64,000 nucleotides of DNA. Origin: Prevotella sp. Its GTDB lineage: Bacteria; Bacteroidota; Bacteroidia; Bacteroidales; Bacteroidaceae. Positions 17,505 through 26,406 of the stretch are shown one piece after another. Under the pieces are notes generated by a model, which was given only the letters and a program-made list of their open reading frames with translations, searched no databases and was not told the origin of the DNA. The position numbers and the translations under genes were made by a program. The stretch covers positions 1 through 64,000 of the forward strand of contig JAFPEE010000262.1 of assembly GCA_017389705.1 (NCBI GenBank). Reading direction: 5' to 3'. Numbering within the stretch: position 1 is the stretch's first letter; each line of letters opens with the position of its first letter.

Positions 17505-18164
17505 TTATCCTTTTTGAAAGCAGTACCCATATCCTTGTCTGGTGGCAATGATATTGGAGTAGCGTCCGATTTTCTTGCGCAGTCTGGTGATATTGACATC
17601 CACAGTCCTATCAGTTACAATGACATTTTCAGGCCATACACGCTCTATCATTTCACTGCGGGTAAAGACATGTCCCCGTTCAGAGAGTAGCAGGGCCAAC
17701 AGTTCAAATTCCGTTTTAGTTAGCGGAACTTCCTTGCCGTCGGCGTAGACACTCTTGTTGCCGAGGTCAATGGTCAGTCCCTCGTAGACTATGATGTCAG
17801 AATCCTCTGAAGCAGTGCGCCCTAGCACGGCTTTTACCCTTGCTAGCACCTCTCGCACAGAGAAGGGCTTGACGATGTAGTCGTCAGCCCCCAGATGGAA
17901 ACCTTTCAGCATGTCTTCTTCTGTATCCTTAGCCGTCAGGAAGATGATAGGTATACGTCCTTTAAGATGTTTGGCCAAGTCAAAGCCAGACATGCCGTCC
18001 ATCATCACATCCAACAATAATAAGTGGAATGTCTTTTCCGACATCCTCTGCAATGCCTCTTCTGCTGAGTATGCTATCGTGGTGTCATAGCCGGCAGCGT
18101 TCAGGTTAAAACTGAGTATTTCACACAGGTCACGCTCGTCATCAACTATCAATATCTGTTTCAT
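17505..18164 (-). CDS. OmpR/PhoB-family response regulator
   Basis: A 219-residue DNA-binding response regulator. The receiver domain has the acidic pair in ILIVDDERDLCEIL, the phospho-accepting Asp in LLLLDVMMDGMSGFD and the conserved Lys in DDYIVKPFSVREVLARV. The C-terminal winged helix contains TKTEFELLALLLSERG and TVDVNITRLRKKIG. The frame reaches 18218, but the ATG at 18164 (MKQILIVDD) is the real start. A TATCTTTG box ends six bases before it, suggesting a leaderless message. Genes upstream encode Na/Pi cotransporters whose promoters share 11-bp-spaced TTAC repeats, possible targets of this regulator. Confidence 0.9.
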   Translation of the reverse strand: MKQILIVDDERDLCEILSFNLNAAGYDTTIAYSAEEALQRMSEKTFHLLLLDVMMDGMSGFDLAKHLKGRIPIIFLTAKDTEEDMLKGFHLGADDYIVKPFSVREVLARVKAVLGRTASEDSDIIVYEGLTIDLGNKSVYADGKEVPLTKTEFELLALLLSERGHVFTRSEMIERVWPENVIVTDRTVDVNITRLRKKIGRYSNIIATRQGYGYCFQKG

Positions 18165-18169
18165 GCCTG

Positions 18170-18177
18170 CAAAGATA
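18170..18177 (-). promoter_or_regulatory. -7 box of response regulator
   Basis: On the minus strand TATCTTTG ends five bases before the ATG at 18164, which puts the start codon at or next to the expected transcription start. Confidence 0.6.
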
Positions 18178-18189
18178 CGAAATCTTTTC

Positions 18190-19875
18190 CTAACTTCCAA
18201 GCCTTGCTTGAACAACATTTACTACATAATCGCCCAGCTTCTCATATTCGCTGACGAGGTCGCCAAACATAGTGCCAAGGACATAGTCGTACTCTTTGTC
18301 ATTGACAGCGCGGATATTGTCAGATTTTAAGAACTGTCTCTTTTGGTTGATGTCGTTCTCTATACGGAATGTCTCACGGATGTCGCGATGCCTGCGATGC
18401 CCAGAGAGTACAAGATTCATCTGCGTGAGGGCTTCATTACAAAGGTTTGTCATCGCCTTGAGATTTTCCATCTGCTGTTCAGTCATGACCTTGCCAGATT
18501 CCTGGCGGCGATACATGGTACGAGCCAGATTGAAGCAGGCGTCGCCAATGCTCTCCAACTCGCTAATCTCACGCATCATCTGACGGATTTTTACCTTTGT
18601 CTCATCACTGACGTGTCCATTGCTGACTTGCTCCAGATAGCGGGCTATCTCTATTTCTATCTGGTCGGTCAAGTCTTCCTGGTGTTCTATCTGTCGATAC
18701 AGCTCCGTAAAAGGCTTGTCGTCCGTTTCTTCCAACAGTTGGCTGACCATTCCGAACATCCTTTGCACACGTTGTCCAAACTGAGCAGTTTCCTTCTGAG
18801 CCTGCAAGACAGCAATTTCGGGTGTTTGTATCAGGTTTCCCTGTATGTACTGTAGGCGCAACTCCTCTTTTGAATCCTCTTTCTTTGGCAAAAGCCAACA
18901 TACAACTCGTTCCATTTGTGGCACTAGTCCAATTAACAAGGCAGTGTTTGCAACGTTGAAGCAGGTGTGGAACGTAGCCAGCACAACAGGCAAGAGTTCC
19001 GTCTGTCCTGGTGTTGTTGGGTCATAACCTACCAGATGGCATGCCATGTTGACAAACGGATAGAACAGGCAGAGCACCCAGATGACGCCAAACACGTTAA
19101 ATAGCAAGTGGGCCAATGCTGCTCGCCTGGCCTCTGTACCAGCTCCCAGTGCTGCTAAGTTAGCTGTTGCCGTGGTTCCTATATTCTCACCCACGACCAA
19201 TGCGATACCCAGATAGATGGGCAGAACGCCGGTGGAGCATAATAGGATGGTAATAGCCATCACAGCGGCTGACGATTGTACGATACATGTAATCAATGTG
19301 CCGATGGCAAGGAAAGCTATGATGGTCAGATAGCTGCCCGTATCGAATGAGGCAAAGAATTTGACAACAGCCTCGTTGTGCTCCAAATCCATCTCCTTGC
19401 CTGTTGTGCTTAGCATCACTAATGACAGGAACATAAAGGCAATGCCGAATAGGAAATCTCCTACATAACGATGCCGCTTCTTGTAGATGAGCATCATTCC
19501 AACGAGGAATGCTGGGAATACTACGTTGGTCAGGTCTACATTATATCCCAACGACATAATCCATGCTGTCAGTGTCGTGCCTATGTTGGCGCCCATAATG
19601 ACTGATATGGCCTGTGCCAGCGTCAGCAAGCCGGCTGAAACAAACGATACAGTCATCACCGTTGTGGCCGATGATGACTGTACGGCACAGGTCACGAAGG
19701 TACCTGTCAGCATGCCCATCAGCCTATTTGTCGTCATTCGTCCCAAGATGTGTCTCAGTTGTGGACCGGCCATCTTCTGTAGTGCTTCACTCATCATCTT
19801 CATACCGAAAATGAGTAGACCCAAAGCACCAAGTATTTTGATGGCCGCCATCCAATAGTTAGGTGTTGTTTCCAT
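18190..19875 (-). CDS. Na/Pi cotransporter family protein (first paralogue)
   Basis: A 561-residue inner-membrane protein of the NptA/YjbB (Na+-phosphate cotransporter, PF02690) type. Two inverted membrane repeats each carry the QSS signature: TCAVQSSSATTVMTVSFVSA and CIVQSSAAVMAITILL. The cytoplasmic C-terminus (from about residue 345) is helical and PhoU-like (ISELESIGDACFNLAR). It moves phosphate, possibly outward, with sodium. Its start is the ATG at 19875 (METTPNYWMAA). A closely similar paralogue lies at 20716-22434, and a PhoB/PhoR-like pair follows directly downstream. Confidence 0.9.
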   Translation of the reverse strand: METTPNYWMAAIKILGALGLLIFGMKMMSEALQKMAGPQLRHILGRMTTNRLMGMLTGTFVTCAVQSSSATTVMTVSFVSAGLLTLAQAISVIMGANIGTTLTAWIMSLGYNVDLTNVVFPAFLVGMMLIYKKRHRYVGDFLFGIAFMFLSLVMLSTTGKEMDLEHNEAVVKFFASFDTGSYLTIIAFLAIGTLITCIVQSSAAVMAITILLCSTGVLPIYLGIALVVGENIGTTATANLAALGAGTEARRAALAHLLFNVFGVIWVLCLFYPFVNMACHLVGYDPTTPGQTELLPVVLATFHTCFNVANTALLIGLVPQMERVVCWLLPKKEDSKEELRLQYIQGNLIQTPEIAVLQAQKETAQFGQRVQRMFGMVSQLLEETDDKPFTELYRQIEHQEDLTDQIEIEIARYLEQVSNGHVSDETKVKIRQMMREISELESIGDACFNLARTMYRRQESGKVMTEQQMENLKAMTNLCNEALTQMNLVLSGHRRHRDIRETFRIENDINQKRQFLKSDNIRAVNDKEYDYVLGTMFGDLVSEYEKLGDYVVNVVQARLGS

Positions 19876-19908
19876 AATGTAAAATATGCAATTGTTGCTT
19901 TTCGTCTG

Positions 19909-19991
19909 CAAAGTTACGGCCTTTCCGTAAAACTTCCTACCAAATCGTATTAAGTTACGATTACGAAGCAGTTACAATTGTATTACTTTAC
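19909..19991 (-). promoter_or_regulatory. promoter with 11-bp-spaced TTAC repeats
   Basis: The minus-strand -7 box TAACTTTG is at 19916-19909 and no TTTG box lies at the normal -33 distance. Upstream, TTAC occurs at 19955, 19961, 19972, 19983 and 19988; the copies at 19961, 19972 and 19983 are exactly 11 bp apart. Direct repeats of 11 bp are the usual pattern for PhoB/PhoP-type activators. The second Na/Pi gene has the same motif at the same distance. Confidence 0.5.
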
Positions 19992-20059
19992 GTCAATGAG
20001 GGCACCAACGTAAACGACGACAATGGTAGTATGGATTTTTATTTTACGTTTGCGATTTT

Positions 20060-20683
20060 TTATCTGATGAAGTGCATGGGCTGCCAAGGCTCGCGCTCAG
20101 GATAGTCGGGCTGACCGTTGGCGTGTATCTTCTTCAGCATCCAAGCCATGTTGTTGGCCATGGTGCGCATGGTTTGCATACCTTCTGTGTCGAGTGCTGC
20201 CTGACCTTCTTCGCGGCCATAGACGATATTCCAGTATTGCGAGGTGACGACAGGCATATTCATCATCTGGAATGGCATATTCATGGTTTGATAGGCTGCT
20301 GTAGCACCTCCACGACGACATACGCATACAGCCGCTGCAGGCTTGTTTACGACCTTGGCACCTGCAGAGAAGAACATGCGTTGAACAAGTGACAGGACTG
20401 AGCCGTTGGGTTGTCCGTAGTAGACGGGTGATCCTACGATAAGGGCATCTGCCGTATCCATTTTCTCTGATATGCGGTTGCAGATGTCGTCATCAAACAC
20501 ACAACGTCCCAGCTGCTTGGTGACACACTGTCCACAGGCAATGCAGCCACGTATGGGGTTGACACCTATCTGTACAATCTCGGTTTCAATACCGTTCTTT
20601 TCCAAAGTCTTGGCTGCTTCGCTAAGTGCGAGGAATGTATTGCCCTTTCTGCGGGGACTGCCGTTGATTAATAGTACTTTCAT
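20060..20683 (-). CDS. iron-sulfur flavoprotein / NADPH-FMN reductase family
   Basis: A 207-residue cytosolic flavodoxin-fold protein. The N-terminus VLLINGSPRRKGNT binds FMN phosphate and IVGSPVYYGQPNG is the second flavin loop. A compact cysteine cluster, GCIACGQCVTKQLGRC, gives CxxCxxCx6C, the pattern of iron-sulfur flavoproteins that hold a 4Fe-4S cluster and transfer electrons between ferredoxin-type donors and FMN. It lies between two Na/Pi cotransporter genes on the same strand, but the 184-bp gap before the next gene and its own upstream spacing argue for independent expression. The physiological partner is unknown. Confidence 0.85.
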   Translation of the reverse strand: MKVLLINGSPRRKGNTFLALSEAAKTLEKNGIETEIVQIGVNPIRGCIACGQCVTKQLGRCVFDDDICNRISEKMDTADALIVGSPVYYGQPNGSVLSLVQRMFFSAGAKVVNKPAAAVCVCRRGGATAAYQTMNMPFQMMNMPVVTSQYWNIVYGREEGQAALDTEGMQTMRTMANNMAWMLKKIHANGQPDYPEREPWQPMHFIR

Positions 20684-20715
20684 GACAACGTATTTGTTCT
20701 TAGTTTAATATGGCC

Positions 20716-22434
20716 TTATTTACCCAGGCGGGCCTCAACGACGTTCACCACATAGTCGCCCAGCTTCTCACACTCATTAACGAAGTCGATGTACTGGGTG
20801 CCGATGGCATAGTCGTACTGATGGTCGTTGATGGCTTGAATGTTGTCTGTCTTCAGGCGGTTACGGAGGGCATTGATGTCATTCTCGATTCGGAAGGTTT
20901 CATTGATGTTCTGCTCCTCACGACGCCCAGACAGCGTACGGTTCATCTGAGAGAGTGAGTCGTCTGCCAGTTTCAGCATGCCTCGAAGTTCCTCATATTG
21001 ATGCTCTGTGAAGTCTTTGTTCGACTGTAAGTGACGATTCAAGGTGCGGGCCAGGTTGTAGCAGGCATCACCGATAGATTCTAGCTCACTGATTTGGCGC
21101 ATCATCTGTCGAATCTTCCACTTCGTCTCATCCGAGAGGTGTGCATCACCGACCTGTTCCAAGTAGCGTGCAATCTCTATCTCCATATTGTCCGAGATAC
21201 CTTCGTACTTTTCGATGCGTGAGTAGAGCTTTGTGAACTTGTCAGTATCTTTTTCCTCCAACAAATCGCATACCATTCCGAACATGCGTTGCATACGAAC
21301 TCCGAAGACCTCTATCTCCTTCTGAGCCTGATAGACAGCAATTTCGGGCGTCTTGATAATACCCGACTGGATGTAGTGCAGGCGCGACTCTTCCTCTTCC
21401 TCACTGATCTTCGACTTGATGACCTTGCACACGAGCTTTTCTATCTGTGGGATAAACCAGATGAGAATACCTGTATTGACCAGGTTGAAGCAAGTGTGGA
21501 ACGCAGCCAATACGAAACTCAGTTTGGCGGCATTGGCCAAGAAGGCAGCATTGCCTGCGGCCTCTTTTGTCATGGTGACATCGTATCCTACCAGTCCGCA
21601 TACCATGTCGACGAAGGGACGGAAAACCACCAAAATCCAACATACGCCAAAGAGGTTGAAGAACATGTGGGCAAAGGCAGCACGGCGAGCCTGTGTACCT
21701 GCTGAAAGGGCTACGATGTTAGAGGTTACCGTGGTACCGATGTTCTCACCCATGACTAGTGCGATGCCTTGATAAATAGGTAGCACACCAGATGAGCAGA
21801 GTATCATGGTGATGGCCATTACTGCGGCAGATGACTGTACGCACATGGTCAGTATACCACCGATAAGCAGGAATAACAGGGTGGTGGAGTAGGCTTGCGG
21901 GTCGAACGATGAGAAGAAGGCCAGTACGGCTTGGTTCTCGCCCAGGTTCATATCGATACCCGTCTGACGCAGGGTGCCCAGTCCTAAGAACATGAAGGCC
22001 ACGCCAAACAGGAAGTCTCCCACTACTCGATTACTCTTGCGATAGATAAGGATGATGGCAATGAAGAAGGCCGGATAGACAAAGTCAGTGATGTTGAATG
22101 AGAAACCAGCCGACATAATCCATGCCGTCAGCGTCGTACCGATGTTGGCACCCATGATGACTGAGATGGCCTGTGCCAGTGACAGCAGACCAGCCGATAC
22201 AAACGAGACGGTCATTACCGTCGTTGCTGTTGACGACTGTACGGCAGCTGTGACACCCATACCCGTCAGCATACCAGTAAAGCGATTGGTAGTCATGGCG
22301 CCTAAGACATGGCGCAGCTGAGGACCCGCCATTTTCTGCAAGGCATCACTCATTGTTTTCATACCATACATCAGCAGGGCCAGCGAACCTAACAGTCGAA
22401 GGGCTAGCAACAGGTAGTTTTGAGAATCATCCAT
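20716..22434 (-). CDS. Na/Pi cotransporter family protein (second paralogue)
   Basis: A 572-residue paralogue of the 18190-19875 gene, with the same two QSS motifs (AAVQSSTATTVMTVSFVSA and CVQSSAAVMAITMIL) and a PhoU-like C-terminal helical region (ISELESIGDACYNLAR). The two proteins are clearly related along their whole length, so an old tandem duplication separated by a flavoprotein gene is likely. Expression seems to be controlled by a TACCTTTG box (22472-22465) with upstream TTAC repeats, as for the first copy. The two may differ in affinity or direction of phosphate transport; sequence alone does not say. Confidence 0.9.
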   Translation of the reverse strand: MDDSQNYLLLALRLLGSLALLMYGMKTMSDALQKMAGPQLRHVLGAMTTNRFTGMLTGMGVTAAVQSSTATTVMTVSFVSAGLLSLAQAISVIMGANIGTTLTAWIMSAGFSFNITDFVYPAFFIAIILIYRKSNRVVGDFLFGVAFMFLGLGTLRQTGIDMNLGENQAVLAFFSSFDPQAYSTTLLFLLIGGILTMCVQSSAAVMAITMILCSSGVLPIYQGIALVMGENIGTTVTSNIVALSAGTQARRAAFAHMFFNLFGVCWILVVFRPFVDMVCGLVGYDVTMTKEAAGNAAFLANAAKLSFVLAAFHTCFNLVNTGILIWFIPQIEKLVCKVIKSKISEEEEESRLHYIQSGIIKTPEIAVYQAQKEIEVFGVRMQRMFGMVCDLLEEKDTDKFTKLYSRIEKYEGISDNMEIEIARYLEQVGDAHLSDETKWKIRQMMRQISELESIGDACYNLARTLNRHLQSNKDFTEHQYEELRGMLKLADDSLSQMNRTLSGRREEQNINETFRIENDINALRNRLKTDNIQAINDHQYDYAIGTQYIDFVNECEKLGDYVVNVVEARLGK

Positions 22435-22464
22435 ATTTTGTTATGTTGTGTGAAGTTACGCATG

Positions 22465-22520
22465 CAAAGGTAATATATTCCACGATATTACAATCGTGTT
22501 TCATATTACGTTTTCGTTAC
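22465..22520 (-). promoter_or_regulatory. promoter of second Na/Pi gene with TTAC repeats
   Basis: The minus-strand TACCTTTG is at 22472-22465. TTAC copies start at 22488, 22506 and 22517; the last two are 11 bp apart. The copy at 22517 lies 45 bp from the -7 box, exactly as the 19961 copy lies 45 bp from the -7 box of the other paralogue. Confidence 0.5.
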
Positions 22521-22526
22521 AATTCC

Positions 22527-23837
22527 TTATTTGGTGCGTACATATGTCCGATATCCATAGACGATGATAACGAGGAAACAGATGAGTGGCAGTACAAACG
22601 ACACGTTGACAGCAGGCATGTTAAAGAGTGTCCCCATGTCGATGATGCTGGCTTGTAGAGGGGGGAGCACAGAGCCACCCAGAATAGCCATGATAAGACC
22701 TGCAGCGCCAAACTTGGCATCGTCGCCCAAGCCCTGCAGGGCAATGCCGTAGATGGTGGGGAACATCAGTGACATGCAGGCAGAGATGGCCACAAGGCAG
22801 TAGAGTCCCATGCGTCCGTCAATGAAGATGACGCCCAAGGTTAGCAACGTACCTGCCATAGCCAGGATACCCAGCAGAGCACCAGCGTTGATGTATTTGA
22901 GGAAGTAGGTACAAATGAAACGGCTCGATACGAAGATGACCATTGCCACAATGTTGTAAGTCTGTGACATTACCTCTGCCTCTTGTTCCGACATGCCTTC
23001 GTTCATTAATACGCGCGTACCATATTGTATAATAAAGGTCCAACACATAATTTGCACACCCACATAGAAGAACTGGGCAATAACGCCCTCACGGTAGTAA
23101 TCTATCTTGGCTATGCGCTTCAATGTTGCCAATGGATGAACATCATGGTTCTTGTCTGCGTTATGCGGCATCTTTGTAAACCAGATGACGGCAAACATCA
23201 CGGCAATGACAGCTCCAATGGCCAGATAAGGGGCAATGAGTACCGACAGGTCGCTGTCGCGCATAGCAGCAAACTGCGCATCGTCCAGGAGGGCGCGCTG
23301 CTCAGTAGAGGCTGGATTTAACTTGGCCTGAATGAAGTTCATGGCAACGTACATGCCACAAAGCGACCCCATAGGATTAAAACATTGGGCCATATTCAGT
23401 CGTCGCGTAGCAGTCTCTTCGCTTCCCATTGATAAAATGTATGGATTACAAGAGGTCTCAAGGAACGACAGGCCGCATGTTAGGATGAAGTAAGCTACGA
23501 GGAAAGGATAGTACATGCCGGTCCATGATGCGGGCAGGAACAGCAGGGCGCCTGTCGCATAAAGCCCTAATCCCATCAGCACGCCAGCCTTGTAGGAGTA
23601 TTTGCGAATAAACATGGCTGCAGGGAAGGCCATGGCAAAATAGCCACCATAGAAAGCCACCTGTACCAAAGCGCCATCCGTGACACTCATGCGGAAAATC
23701 TTCGAAAAGGCTTTCACCATCGGGTTGGTGATGTCATTGGCAAATCCCCAGAGGGCAAAGCATGAGGTGATAAGTATAAACGGGACGAGGTAGCTGACAC
23801 CGTCCTTCGAGAGTATGGGCTGGTTGTTCTTTTCCAT
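22527..23837 (-). CDS. FHS-family sugar permease (FucP-like)
   Basis: A 436-residue, 12-segment MFS transporter of the fucose:H+ symporter family. Characteristic parts are FALWGFANDITNPMVKAF, FYGGYFAMAFPAAMFIRKYS and SFLETSCNPYILSMG, with a late GIALQGLGDDAKFGAAGLIM. It imports a monosaccharide with protons; fucose, galactose or glucose are known FHS substrates. The frame reaches 23900, but ATG 23837 (MEKNNQPILSK) follows a TATCTTTG box at 23897-23890 with a leader of about 50 nt. It is divergent from a pectate-lyase operon, so a pectin-derived sugar such as galactose is plausible but not shown. Confidence 0.88.
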   Translation of the reverse strand: MEKNNQPILSKDGVSYLVPFILITSCFALWGFANDITNPMVKAFSKIFRMSVTDGALVQVAFYGGYFAMAFPAAMFIRKYSYKAGVLMGLGLYATGALLFLPASWTGMYYPFLVAYFILTCGLSFLETSCNPYILSMGSEETATRRLNMAQCFNPMGSLCGMYVAMNFIQAKLNPASTEQRALLDDAQFAAMRDSDLSVLIAPYLAIGAVIAVMFAVIWFTKMPHNADKNHDVHPLATLKRIAKIDYYREGVIAQFFYVGVQIMCWTFIIQYGTRVLMNEGMSEQEAEVMSQTYNIVAMVIFVSSRFICTYFLKYINAGALLGILAMAGTLLTLGVIFIDGRMGLYCLVAISACMSLMFPTIYGIALQGLGDDAKFGAAGLIMAILGGSVLPPLQASIIDMGTLFNMPAVNVSFVLPLICFLVIIVYGYRTYVRTK

Positions 23838-24045
23838 ATTGATGGGTTTCAGTAGGTTTTTAAGTATGGATGCCTGACAAAGGCGTCTGCAAAGATACAA
23901 ATAACTGAGCTAATAACCAAGAATATACAAGGATTTTTCAAAAAAGGCTGTTAATTCTTAAAGAATGTTGGCTTTGAGGACATTGATTAAACCTGTCCGT
24001 CGTTACTACGTAATAATGATAACTTTTAATAACAAATATGATATG

Positions 24046-25782
24046 ATGAAAAGAATAACATTTGTAATGGTTGTGTTGGCTTTGGCCACTTCGGTGAAGG
24101 CTCAGTATCCAGACATGACCAGTGAGGCTAAGCATTACATCGAAAATCTAAAGAAGCAATGGGCAGCTCATAGTGATTCTGCATGGGCTGTGGCGTTCCC
24201 GATTGTAGTAGAAGAGGCGAAGGCAGGCCGGCCTTATGTGCCCTGGGCTAGCATGCCGTACGACCTTCGCCAGGCTAAGATACCTGCTTTCCCAGGAGCC
24301 GAGGGAGGTGGCATGTATACCTTTGGTGGTCGTGGAGGTAAGGTACTTACTGTTACGAATCTCAACGACGATGGCCCTGGTTCGTTCCGTTGGGCCTGTG
24401 AGCAGGGTGGTGCCCGTATTGTGGTGTTCAATGTTTCGGGCATTATCCGCCTGAAGTCGCCTATTTATGTACGTGCTCCTTATATCACCATTGCCGGTCA
24501 GACAGCTCCTGGCGATGGCGTTATCATTGCCGGAGAGTCGTTCCAGGTTGATACGCATGACGTGATAGTACGCCATATGCGCTTCCGTCGTGGTGAGACC
24601 AAGGTAACTTATCGCGAGGACTCTTTCGGTGGCAACCCTGTGGGCAACATCATGATAGACCACTGCTCCTGTGAGTGGGGACTGGACGAGAACATCTCTT
24701 TCTATCGTCACATGTTCGATTTGAACGACGGCAAGGCTAAGCGCAAGACTCCTACTGTCAATGTAACCATTCAGAATACCATCTCTGCCAAGGCACTCGA
24801 CACCTGGAACCATGCCTTCGGGTCGACCATCGGTGGCGAGAACACGACCTTTATGCGTAACCTTTGGGCCGACAATACAGGCCGTAACCCGTCTGTTGGC
24901 TGGGCTGGCGTCTTTAACTTCGTCAACAATGTCGTCTATAACTGGGTACATCGTACAGCTGACGGTGGTGAGTTCAAGTCTATGTTCAACTTCATCAATA
25001 ACTACTATAAGCCAGGGCCTTTGACTCCAAAGGAGAGTCTTGTAGGACACCGTATCATCAAGGCTGAGAGCCGCTCGGAGGGCTTGTTCCCCTTCAAGCA
25101 GTTCGGACGTGTCTATGCCAATGGTAATATCATGGAGGGATATCCTGAGATTACAAAGGACAACTGGAAAGGCGGCATACAGGTTGATGATCATAATGCT
25201 GAGATTGACGAGACTGCACTGGCTCTGATGCGCTCTAACGAACCATTCAACATGCCTTTCATCACCATTATGGATACACGTGGGGCCTTCCAATGGGTAC
25301 TGAATTATGCTGGTGCCACCATTCCGTGCCGCGACATCGTAGACCAGCGTATCTGCGACGAGGTTCGTACAGGCAAGGCTTATTATGTCGAGAACTACGA
25401 GAAGAAAGTAAAGGACAATCCCTATGGTGACATGTGGGGTCTGCATAAGCGCTCTCAAAACGAAGAGGGACTGTTTAAATATCGCCGATTGTCTAAAGAC
25501 AGCTATAAGGACGGTATCATTACCGACCCCCGTCAGATGGGCGGCTATCCGGAATACAGCAAGTGGGAGCCATGGAAAGATACAGATGGCGATGGCATGC
25601 CTGACGAGTGGGAGAGTGAAAACGGTTTGAATCCCAATGACCCGTCAGACGCTGTAAAGGACTGTACTGGCGACGGTTATACCAACATTGAGAAGTATAT
25701 CAATGACATTCCCACTAATGTGAAGGTCGACTGGACAGACTTGAAGAATAATCACGACACCTTGGTAAAGCGAATAAACTAA
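24046..25782 (+). CDS. secreted pectate lyase (PL1 family)
   Basis: A 578-residue exported enzyme starting MKRITFVMVVLALATSVKAQ (signal peptide; an adjacent ATG at 24043 is equally possible). The right-handed beta-helix core begins IPAFPGAEGGGMYTFGGRGG and includes TIAGQTAPGDGVIIAG, IMIDHCSCEWGLDENISFY and FVNNVVYNW, the typical layout of Bacteroidetes PL1 pectate lyases. Such enzymes cleave polygalacturonate by beta-elimination with calcium. The C-terminus has a calcium-binding thrombospondin-3/dockerin-like repeat (DTDGDGMPDEWE and DCTGDGYTNIEKY). It leads an operon with DUF3826 and a large beta-helix protein. No SusC/SusD pair is in the window. Confidence 0.9.
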   Translation: MKRITFVMVVLALATSVKAQYPDMTSEAKHYIENLKKQWAAHSDSAWAVAFPIVVEEAKAGRPYVPWASMPYDLRQAKIPAFPGAEGGGMYTFGGRGGKVLTVTNLNDDGPGSFRWACEQGGARIVVFNVSGIIRLKSPIYVRAPYITIAGQTAPGDGVIIAGESFQVDTHDVIVRHMRFRRGETKVTYREDSFGGNPVGNIMIDHCSCEWGLDENISFYRHMFDLNDGKAKRKTPTVNVTIQNTISAKALDTWNHAFGSTIGGENTTFMRNLWADNTGRNPSVGWAGVFNFVNNVVYNWVHRTADGGEFKSMFNFINNYYKPGPLTPKESLVGHRIIKAESRSEGLFPFKQFGRVYANGNIMEGYPEITKDNWKGGIQVDDHNAEIDETALALMRSNEPFNMPFITIMDTRGAFQWVLNYAGATIPCRDIVDQRICDEVRTGKAYYVENYEKKVKDNPYGDMWGLHKRSQNEEGLFKYRRLSKDSYKDGIITDPRQMGGYPEYSKWEPWKDTDGDGMPDEWESENGLNPNDPSDAVKDCTGDGYTNIEKYINDIPTNVKVDWTDLKNNHDTLVKRIN

Positions 25783-25791
25783 TCAATTCTT

Positions 25792-26406
25792 ATGAAGAGG
25801 TTTCTATATGTAACAGCGTTGTGTCTGCTCACCCTGACTGCAAACGCCCAGGTAGCCCTCAATACTGAGGGCCAGGACTCTGCCTACATTGAGACCATCA
25901 AGGGTCGGGCACAGAAGATTGTCGACGGACTTGGCCTGACGGATGCCCAAAAGGCTGAGAGTGTGCGTAACATCATAGCTAATCGTTACTTCCTGCTCAA
26001 CGACATCCATTCAAAGTACGACAAGACACAGCAGGATGCCCGCGATGCCGAGCTCTATAAGCATCATTTCGAGCTGGCGTCAGCTCTTGCTCTTTATCTT
26101 ACTGATGAGCAGATAGAGGCAGTAAAGGACGGCATGACGTATGGTCGTCTGAAGCGCGACTATAAAGCACAGCTGGAGATGATACCTTCGCTGACGGATG
26201 AAGAGAAGGCTCAGATACTGATTTGGTTGAAGGAGGCCCGCGAATATGCGATGGACGGTAGCGACTCAAAGCAGAAGCATTTTTGGTTTGACAAGTATCG
26301 TGGTCGTACAAACAACTGGCTCTCCAGCCGGGGCTACGACCTGAAGAAAGAGCGTGATGCTTGGCAAAAGCGAATCCAAGAACAAAAAGCAAAAGAGAAG
26401 AAATGA
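25792..26406 (+). CDS. DUF3826 domain secreted protein
   Basis: A 204-residue exported protein (signal peptide MKRFLYVTALCLLTLTANAQ) of the DUF3826 family, recognised from DSAYIETIKGRAQKIVDGLG, VRNIIANRYFLLNDIHSKYD and the Trp-rich WFDKYRGRTNNWLSSRGYD near the end. It is mostly helical and rich in Lys/Glu at the C-terminus. Function is unknown. DUF3826 genes commonly sit in Bacteroidetes pectin loci, and here it lies nine bases after the PL1 gene. Its stop overlaps the next start in an ATGA tetranucleotide, which suggests translational coupling. Confidence 0.85.
   Translation: MKRFLYVTALCLLTLTANAQVALNTEGQDSAYIETIKGRAQKIVDGLGLTDAQKAESVRNIIANRYFLLNDIHSKYDKTQQDARDAELYKHHFELASALALYLTDEQIEAVKDGMTYGRLKRDYKAQLEMIPSLTDEEKAQILIWLKEAREYAMDGSDSKQKHFWFDKYRGRTNNWLSSRGYDLKKERDAWQKRIQEQKAKEKK

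Noticed and set aside
18190..22434. Composite transposon formed by the two similar Na/Pi genes
   Set aside because: The paralogues are diverged full-length transporters in the same orientation with no transposase, so they indicate an old duplication.
24148..25458. 436-codon open frame antisense to the pectate lyase gene
   Set aside because: It is the shadow of a gene with biased codons; the translation has no domain pattern, and the plus-strand PL1 protein is unambiguous.
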